Part shown: positions 12,808 through 17,099 of the stretch, piece after piece
Position numbering within the stretch: position 1 is the stretch's first letter
How the letters are laid out: each line of letters begins with the position of its first letter
Assembly (NCBI GenBank): GCA_003151895.1
Contig: PLYX01000111.1
Location: 1-17,099 of the forward strand
DNA: 17,099 bases
Reading direction: 5' to 3'
Source: Solirubrobacterales bacterium
Lineage (GTDB): Bacteria; Actinomycetota; Thermoleophilia; Solirubrobacterales; Solirubrobacteraceae
The notes under the pieces: model-generated
Database searches by the model: none
What the model was told of the DNA's origin: nothing
Seen by the model: the letters and a program-made list of their open reading frames with translations, nothing else
Program-made: the position numbers and the translations under genes

Positions 12808-12837
12808 GTGGTGGTTCGAGTCCACTCGGGCGCACCA
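12808..12837 (+). other. tRNA 3' end (T-arm, acceptor strand, CCA): probable attachment site
   Basis: GGTGG-TTCGAGT-CCACT (12810-12826) forms a canonical T-arm with a TTCGA loop, followed by the seven-base acceptor strand CGGGCGC, A as discriminator and CCA (12835-12837). Just upstream GGACC-ACTT-GGTCC (12794-12807) would fold like a long variable arm. No D-arm or anticodon arm can be drawn in the preceding bases, though CGCCCGA (12744-12750) could pair with TCGGGCG. It abuts the end of a serine-recombinase gene on the other strand, which reads straight across it (RPSGLEPPRTK), a well-known consequence of recombinase genes ending at a tRNA attachment site. Confidence 0.7.
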
Positions 12838-12839
12838 TT

Positions 12840-13503
12840 TGATCAACGTTGGAACCAAGGCCCCCAAGAAGTCGTGGGTCTTGGCCGTTCTGGGGCCTCC
12901 GGGCCTTGGCGGGAGTCTGGCAGCCGCGGCCGAGGCGGGTGATGTGGCGGAAGACTGGCTGCTGCTCGCATTCGACGTGGTCGCTTTGGATGAGTAGCCG
13001 CTCAAAGATGACTTGGTTCATCAGCCGTCGTAGCATCGGACTTGCGTCCAGGTAGGTCTCGTGGCAGCGACCGACGATGGTCAGGGTCTCATCCAGGGCC
13101 TCCATGACGTCCTGGGCTTCGTGGGTAGCGGCCTTGACCCAGTGCTGGGCTTGGGTGCGCTCGGCCTCGATGCGCTGCTGCTCGGCCTGCAACACCTCTT
13201 CGGAGACGGCTTTCTTGTAGTAGAGCTGGACGAGCTTCTGCTGCTCGTCCTGGAGGGTGCGCAGCCGGCGGCTGTGGTGCTCGGACTGCATACGCGCCAC
13301 GGCCAAGCGCTCCTCGATCTGCACGCCGACGTCGCGCCGCACCTTCTCGATCTGCTCGGGCGTCAACTGGACGGAGCGGTAGAAGTCCTCGATCGCCTTC
13401 TCGACAGCATCGACGGGCATGTGCCGGGCACCGCAGCTTGGGCGGCGGGCCTTGGTGGCTGAGGCAACTGAAGTACTCATAGACCCCGCCGTTGCCCTCA
13501 GCG
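12840..13503 (-). pseudogene. Serine recombinase C-terminal remnant, frameshifted
   Basis: The conserved part begins in one frame with GVYEYFSC (13503-13450), a zinc-ribbon start. It continues in the next frame as RRPSCGARHMPVDAVEKAIE and a long coiled coil (QLTPEQIEKVRRDVGVQIEE, then RRLRTLQDEQQKLVQLYYKK), followed by LMNQVIFERLLIQ and GLGSNVDQM. This is the C-terminal half of large serine recombinases. Removing one G from the GG at the frame change would restore a continuous zinc ribbon. The N-terminal catalytic domain (resolvase fold with the nucleophilic Ser) and the recombinase domain are absent, since unrelated sequence starts at about 13500. So it is a fragment, but its 3' end sits correctly at a tRNA end. 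It probably once mobilised this region. Confidence 0.75.
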
Positions 13504-13719
13504 GCCTCGCCCGTGACCGAGCAGGACGACCGTTCGCTGCCGCGCCGGCTCAAGCCGCGGGAGCGACACGGCGCCATCGGCCAGCTCGACCGCGATGATC
13601 CGCCAGCCGATGGCGCGCTGCTGATGGATCCAGCGATCCTTGCCGACGCACACCCAATGGATGCACTGACGGCGACGTGAACCCAAGGTGTCGCCCGGCC
13701 GGGACTTCTCGGCGCTCAA
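13498..13719 (-). CDS. Small hypothetical ORF
   Basis: A 73-codon frame from a TTG at 13719, closed upstream by a TGA at 13741-13743. Third positions are rich in G and C, and the middle looks protein-like (CIHWVCVGKDRWIHQQRAIG, WRIIAVELADGAVSLPRLEP). There is no good ribosome binding site and no recognised domain. It ends where the recombinase remnant begins, so it may be the 3' part of a gene joined there. An alternative frame over the same bases is weaker. Confidence 0.3.
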   Translation of the reverse strand: MSAEKSRPGDTLGSRRRQCIHWVCVGKDRWIHQQRAIGWRIIAVELADGAVSLPRLEPARQRTVVLLGHGRGR

Positions 13720-13785
13720 CGCGCTCGGGCGACAGCCCTTTCATCGCTCACCGTCCCGAGATTAGCGATTTCAACGCGCGGCGGT

Positions 13786-13802
13786 CTGGACGATCTGGAC
13801 GC
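13786..13802 (+). repeat. 17-bp direct repeat, left copy
   Basis: CTGGACGATCTGGACGC occurs here and again at 16011-16027 in the same orientation. It contains two CTGGACG units. The flanks are not similar. Confidence 0.5.
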
Positions 13803-13936
13803 CGCCGTGACCCACGAGTGCCCGCAAGCACCGCGCTGACTCGCTCGAGATCGTGCGCGGTCTGTGTCTCCGCTCGACCCGGATCGTGCTCGTCAGCAGC
13901 TACCCTAAGTCCTCCAAGTCCACCATCTCTCCCTAG

Positions 13937-13965
13937 TTGACATTCTCGCTCAAGGGGCGTAACGT
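13937..13965 (+). promoter_or_regulatory. Housekeeping-type promoter of the MerR-type gene
   Basis: Consensus -35 TTGACA (13937-13942), a 17-bp spacer and -10 TAACGT (13960-13965). The 17-bp spacer means it is not the stretched 19-20-bp kind that classical MerR proteins activate. The transcript would have a leader of about 13 nt including the ribosome binding site AAAGGAG (13974-13980). Confidence 0.7.
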
Positions 13966-13985
13966 GGTGGACGAAAGGAGCACAG

Positions 13986-14216
13986 ATGGCGCAACTCATG
14001 CAGGTTCGACAGGTCGCCCGCACGCTCGGGGTTCACGAGAACACCGTGCGTCGCTGGGAGGAACGCGGGTTGCTGCACGCCGTCCGGCTGCCGAGCGGTG
14101 TTCGGCGCTTTCGCCCCGAGGATGTCGAGACGGTGCGGGAGCAGATGTTCAGTGGCTTCGCCCCCATGCGGGCCGACGACGACATCGCACCGACACGCGC
14201 CCGCTCCATCGACTGA
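13986..14216 (+). CDS. MerR-type helix-turn-helix protein
   Basis: A 76-residue protein from an ATG with an ideal ribosome binding site (AAAGGAG, 5 nt away). Residues 5-52 make a MerR/excisionase-like winged HTH: MQVRQVARTLGVHENTVRRW, EERGLLHAVRLPSGVRRF, then RPEDVETVREQ. 'HenTVRRWEerGll.a.RlpsG.RRf' is the typical MerR recognition helix and wing. There is no effector-binding or dimerisation domain, only 20 polar residues, so it resembles small DNA-binding partners or excisionases rather than metal sensors. It is followed at 62 bp by the 214-residue gene and likely shares its transcript. It is the best-expressed-looking gene of the region. Confidence 0.85.
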   Translation: MAQLMQVRQVARTLGVHENTVRRWEERGLLHAVRLPSGVRRFRPEDVETVREQMFSGFAPMRADDDIAPTRARSID

Positions 14217-14278
14217 CGCAGACGACCGCCGCTCCTCGAATTACGCTTCCCGTCCTGCGCACAAAACGCGAGGACGCA

Positions 14279-14923
14279 ATGGGACCCGGCGAGCATCGAC
14301 CACACGACGAGGAGTACTGGCAGCGCCCGTGGGCACGGGCGCTGTTCGCAGGCGACCTCTTCGAGGCCATCCCCTTCGGCGATCAACCGACCGTCGTCTA
14401 CACCGCCGAGCATGACGATACGCAGGGCAAGCACTTCCTCGGCGAGGTCGCGTTCGGCTACGGCCTGCTCGTAACGCCGACATGCGACATGGCCGAGCAG
14501 CACGGTACGAGTCTGGCCGCGCATCCCTATCGCGTGTTGGTGCCGGTGTTGCCACTCGATCTCGTGGTGGAGCAGACAGCGGCAATCGAGAAGAGCCTCA
14601 GCCTCCTGCGCAGCCGAGACGCGATCACGCCCTACATGTATCTGCCGCCCCTCGCTGGCGTCTTCGAGAGCGAGCAGGTGGCCTGTCTGTTCCGCCCGAC
14701 GCTCGTCTCCGATGAGCTGCTGCGCGATCCGCCGCGGCGCGTCGCGCAGCTCCGGCCACCCGCACGCCGTCAGCTCAAGGTCAAGCTCGCCGCCTACTGG
14801 GGACGAGCGGCCGTAAGCCCCAATGACCTGCCGCTGCACGAGCGCGATGAAGGGAAGCTCGCCGCCGACACGTGGCCGCCGAGCGTCTACGACTCACAGA
14901 GCGCAACCGCTGGCGATGGGTAG
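14279..14923 (+). CDS. Conserved-looking hypothetical protein, partner of the MerR-type gene
   Basis: A 214-residue protein from ATG 14279, with GAGG about 5 nt upstream. The frame is open further upstream (from 13937), but that part is the shadow of the MerR-type gene. The protein looks soluble: EYWQRPWARALFAGDLFEAI, GEVAFGYGLLVTPTCDMAEQ, YRVLVPVLPLDLVVEQTAAI, LPPLAGVFESEQVACLF and PARRQLKVKLAAYWGR. The 'LLvTPTCDMa' motif with its Cys and Asp stands out and may be a metal or active site (speculative). No family recognised. After the TAG (14921-14923) the same frame continues for 33 codons with protein-like content, so the end may be altered. Position behind a small HTH gene suggests a regulated effector. 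Confidence 0.75.
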   Translation: MGPGEHRPHDEEYWQRPWARALFAGDLFEAIPFGDQPTVVYTAEHDDTQGKHFLGEVAFGYGLLVTPTCDMAEQHGTSLAAHPYRVLVPVLPLDLVVEQTAAIEKSLSLLRSRDAITPYMYLPPLAGVFESEQVACLFRPTLVSDELLRDPPRRVAQLRPPARRQLKVKLAAYWGRAAVSPNDLPLHERDEGKLAADTWPPSVYDSQSATAGDG

Positions 14924-15065
14924 CTCTTCTTGTGGGTGCCGGCCGGACGGCACGTCGCTGGCCTGACCCGCGCCGAGTTCGACCTCGACCTCGACACCCA
15001 GCCATCATCGAAGGCGAGCACTTGACTTCTCTCTTGAGCTGACCAACAATGCGCGTTGGAGGCTT

Positions 15066-15096
15066 TGCGGGCTCAGCCCGCATTGCCTTTTCTTTT
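15066..15096 (+). terminator. Rho-independent terminator
   Basis: TGCGGGC (15066-15072), loop TCA, GCCCGCA (15076-15082): a 7-bp GC-rich stem, followed by TTGCC and then TTTTCTTTT (15088-15096). It lies 143 bp downstream of the 214-residue gene and would end the MerR-type operon. The stretch from 14924 to the stem holds no gene with its own start. Confidence 0.6.
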
Positions 15097-15177
15097 AGCG
15101 CAGCCAGGGCCGAACGCTTGCGCGAACCGGCCGCTGCTCGCCGCTCACTCACTCGCCCGGGCCCTCGGCTCGCTCGT

Positions 15178-15813
15178 CTACGCCGCTCGCCTGACGGCCG
15201 TCGCTCGCGGATCCTCCTCGGAGCTGTGCACCGACGACCTCCGGGCATCGTCGCCGCTGCCGAGCGCCCTGTTGACCTCGTCCACATCGAAGCGAGCCGG
15301 GTCGAACTCCGCCGCCGTCTGAAGGCCGAGCCACTCCAGCATCTCGCCGTGCTCCTCGTCAGCTGGATCGGCGAGCACCTCGCGCAGATGCTCATACCCC
15401 CACACACCCCCGCAATCCTCGGGTGGGCAGGCGCCCTTGCCGGCGACGCAGACCGGATAGCGCACACCCGGCTCAGCGGCGAGCACCTTCTCAACAACGA
15501 TCTCGTGCTCCCAGTCATCGCCGAAGTCGTATGTGTAGCGAATCCGCTCCCCCTCTCGCTTGAGCAGCCGGCCGAGTGTCACCTTGCGCTCGTCCCGATG
15601 CCCCAACTCCGGATCCGCCAGTCCGTACTCGCAAGAGCCGTCCGAGAACACGTGCATGTGGTAGTCCTCCCAGCCCATCGCCGCCTGGGTCACGCCGTGC
15701 AGTCGGTCCAGCCGGATGTCGGCCGGAACCAGCAGCCTCCGCCAGACCGGCGGCTTCGAGGACCCGAGGAGACTGATCTTCACCTGCAGGACGAAATCCA
15801 CTGGTCCGCTCAT
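15178..15813 (-). CDS. Plasmid pRiA4b ORF-3 family protein (IS1096 TnpR-like)
   Basis: A 211-residue protein from ATG 15813, with GGAGGGTGAG upstream. The family is recognised from: VLQVKISLLGSSKPPVWRRL (the 'kv.L.g.kPpiWRri.vp' start), LDRLHGVTQAAMGWEDYHMH, HVFSDG, then RYTYDFGDDWEHEIVVEKVL and YPVCVAGKGACPPEDCGG, then GYEHLREVLADPADEEH and FDPARFDVDEVNRAL. Every hallmark (WxR, GW...H.H.F, YDFGDxWEH, C.aGegA.PPEDcGG) is present, so the gene is intact. It was named from a plasmid ORF and the passenger gene of IS1096; many copies are stand-alone and no function is proven. No IS1096 transposase is nearby. The last 25 residues are a charged, variable tail. Confidence 0.9.
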   Translation of the reverse strand: MSGPVDFVLQVKISLLGSSKPPVWRRLLVPADIRLDRLHGVTQAAMGWEDYHMHVFSDGSCEYGLADPELGHRDERKVTLGRLLKREGERIRYTYDFGDDWEHEIVVEKVLAAEPGVRYPVCVAGKGACPPEDCGGVWGYEHLREVLADPADEEHGEMLEWLGLQTAAEFDPARFDVDEVNRALGSGDDARRSSVHSSEEDPRATAVRRAA

Positions 15814-16010
15814 CTCACCCTCCGATCGCAAGTTCTCAGTCCGAATACCGCCTCCGCGCACGGTACACGCCACCCCAGATGGACAGCTCGACCCGGCCGT
15901 CACCTTCGCCCGCCGCGTGAACGCGGCCGAGACTACCTCAACTCCGTGGCAACACTTTGGCAACGTCCATACCGTCTAATGCGTCCAGCGTGTCTCGCAA
16001 ACCCCGCAAA

Positions 16011-16027
16011 CTGGACGATCTGGACGC
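16011..16027 (+). repeat. 17-bp direct repeat, right copy
   Basis: Exact second copy of the sequence at 13786-13802, about 2.2 kb away. It directly abuts the first of three hairpins. Confidence 0.5.
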
Positions 16028-16094
16028 GGGCGTACATACCTACGCCCGGTGAATCGGGTTGAGGGCCTTGTAGGCCGGTGGGTCCGGTAGGACC
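16028..16094. repeat. Three consecutive hairpins
   Basis: GGGCGTA-CATACC-TACGCCC (16028-16047), GGCCT-TGT-AGGCC (16064-16076) and GGTCC-GGTA-GGACC (16081-16094) are perfect stems of 7, 5 and 5 bp. They lie just downstream of the minus-strand prenyltransferase-repeat gene. They could be a U-poor terminator region or a recombination/transfer site. Confidence 0.45.
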
Positions 16095-16114
16095 TGTCTT
16101 CTGGCTCGCTCCGC

Positions 16115-17099
16115 TCAGCGAAGCACCGGCGCAAACAGGATGCCAACGAGCATCCCGGCCGTGCGAGCGAGCACGTCGAGCCGGCTCTGTCCGGTGAGCA
16201 GGCCGGGGACGACGATCGGGTTGACGGCGTGAGCTCCCCGACCGGCGCGGGCGTGGACGTGCGCGACGGCTCGGGTCGTCGCCGGGGCGATGGCGCTCGT
16301 AGCCGCGGGAACCGGTGCCGCCGGGACCGGCGCGATCGGGAACGGCTTGCCGGCTAGCGCCGCGAGCGCCTCGGAGGTGACCCACACCGGGGTCTGGCTG
16401 CTCGTCGAGGAGTAGCGCACGCTGCCGTCGGAGGCGATCAGACCCTCCAGGTAGCCGAGCGGTGAGCGTCCGCCGCGCACCACCGCGCTCGGGTCGCGGC
16501 CCGCGGCGAGGAGTCCCTGGACTGCCCAGGCGGTCGACTGGGCGTTGGATTCGCCGCCGGGCTGGAGCGGGTAGCCGCCGTCCGGGTTCTGGACGTGCTC
16601 GAGGTACGCGACAGCCTGGGAGACGACCGGACCGCTCGGGACGCTCGCGGCCACCACACCCTGCAATGCCGCCGCGGTGTCGTCGACGTCGGAGGCGGCG
16701 CCACGCGCCGCGTAGCTGAAACCGCCGTCGGGGTTCTGCTGGCGCACGAGCCAGCGGGCGGCCGCGCCCACTACCGCTCCCCCCGCCGGTTCCCGGGCGG
16801 CGCGCAGCGCGAGGACCGCGAACGCCGTGAGGTTGACGAGCCGGCCGAACGAGCCGTCGGCCGTGCCAAAGCGCAACAGGCGCGCCACCGGATCGCCCCC
16901 CGCCAGCCTGCGGGTGGACGCTCTGCACGCATGCAGGGCGAGGATCGTGCGCTCCAGGTCGCCGGCGCCCCGCAGCGTCGAGGCTTCGCCGTCGATCGAG
17001 CTCAGGACGGTGTTGTGGCCGTCGCGAGTGAGGGCGCACGGGTCGCGCCCGGCGGCCGCCAGCCCGACAGCGGCCCATGCCGAGAAGAGCTCGCTGCTG
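16115..17099 (-). CDS. Prenyltransferase/squalene-oxidase-repeat protein, C-terminal part
   Basis: The frame enters from the right edge without a start and ends at 16115, so the N-terminus is outside. Repeats typical of terpene-cyclase-like alpha/alpha barrels are visible: AWAAVGLAAAGRDPCALTRD, RWLVRQQNPDGGFSYAARGA, VDDTAAALQGVVAA, AVAYLEHVQNPDGGYPLQPG, QSTAWAVQGLLAAGRDPSAV and VTSEALAALAGKPFPIA. QNPDGGF/Y is the QW-like repeat signature. The DxDD acid of true squalene-hopene cyclases is absent in the visible part (VDDT only), so enzymatic cyclisation is doubtful. A proline/alanine-rich linker and a terminal hydrophobic stretch (LARTAGMLVGILFAPVL) indicate a cell-surface protein with a C-terminal membrane anchor. 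Similar proteins occur in actinobacterial cobalt or vitamin uptake loci (general knowledge); here it likely marks the chromosome beyond the island. Confidence 0.85.
   Translation of the reverse strand, partial: SSELFSAWAAVGLAAAGRDPCALTRDGHNTVLSSIDGEASTLRGAGDLERTILALHACRASTRRLAGGDPVARLLRFGTADGSFGRLVNLTAFAVLALRAAREPAGGAVVGAAARWLVRQQNPDGGFSYAARGAASDVDDTAAALQGVVAASVPSGPVVSQAVAYLEHVQNPDGGYPLQPGGESNAQSTAWAVQGLLAAGRDPSAVVRGGRSPLGYLEGLIASDGSVRYSSTSSQTPVWVTSEALAALAGKPFPIAPVPAAPVPAATSAIAPATTRAVAHVHARAGRGAHAVNPIVVPGLLTGQSRLDVLARTAGMLVGILFAPVLR

Larger units (their letters stand above)
15814..16114. other. Intergenic segment with direct repeat and hairpins
   Basis: No gene is supported in these 301 bp. 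The right part holds the second copy of the 17-bp direct repeat (16011-16027) and a row of three hairpins (16028-16094). TGGCAAC occurs twice in close direct repeat around 15950-15962. The left part next to 15814 should carry the promoter of the pRiA4b-type gene; I cannot place it. Confidence 0.5.

Noticed and set aside
12743..12837. Complete class II tRNA
   Set aside because: T-arm, variable-arm-like hairpin and near-complementary acceptor are present, but no D-arm or anticodon stem can be folded and the first acceptor base does not pair.
12293..13480. One 395-residue protein on the minus strand
   Set aside because: The frame joins the recombinase remnant, an antisense tRNA end (RPSGLEPPRTK) and the HEPN-like protein. 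These are separate units that happen to share an open frame.
15933..17078. Long alternative minus-strand frame over the prenyltransferase-repeat gene
   Set aside because: Arginine/glycine-rich shadow; the frame with QNPDGGF repeats is clearly the coding one and continues off the right edge.
1..17099. CRISPR array or tandem-repeat array
   Set aside because: No regularly spaced repeats were found; the repeats present are two-copy blocks or short inverted repeats.

Overview
The window is high-GC DNA with GC-rich third codon positions, actinobacterial-type domain families, and several genes whose start codon lies within about 10 nt of a -10 element (probable leaderless mRNAs). An actinobacterium fits best. 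The Thermoleophilia/Solirubrobacterales are my best guess, from the overall style and the prenyltransferase-repeat protein at the right edge, but this is inference.

Layout. 1-1911: a partial gene, an excisionase-type HTH gene, two mutually overlapping small ORFs and an Xre/MbcA/ParS-like antitoxin gene. 1912-2084: a divergent control region rich in GAGTA/TACTC half-sites. 2085-3690: an AbiEi/AbiEii toxin-antitoxin pair with a stop codon inside the toxin. 3918-5175: a damaged Mrr-like nuclease gene, a truncated AAA_14/DUF4143-type ATPase gene and a gene fragment. 5294-5981: a small gene overlapping a nucleotidyltransferase gene whose catalytic motif has lost an Asp. 6104-7354 and 11318-12001: two copies of a two-part repeat (366 bp and 150 bp, about 97-98% identical) that bracket a small gene, a two-ended IS4-family transposase fragment, two coupled AAA ATPases and an MBL-fold fragment. 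12054-12616: a coupled HEPN-like/small-protein pair. 12808-13503: a tRNA 3' end abutting a frameshifted serine-recombinase remnant. 13937-15096: a MerR-type HTH gene and an unrecognised 214-residue protein, with a consensus promoter and a hairpin terminator. 15178-15813: a pRiA4b ORF-3-family gene. 16115-17099: the C-terminal part of a prenyltransferase/squalene-oxidase-repeat protein, probably chromosomal backbone.

The region reads as a defence/toxin-antitoxin island in decay. Transcription regulators and antitoxin-like partners are intact, while the effectors carry single-base lesions: TGA in AbiEii, Lys to Met plus a poly-C frameshift in the Mrr-like nuclease, Asp to His in the nucleotidyltransferase. 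The best candidates for a working, undescribed system are the tandem ATPase pair at 8744-10776 with a perfect palindrome at its leaderless promoter, the MerR/214-residue pair at 13986-14923, and the HEPN-like pair at 12054-12616.
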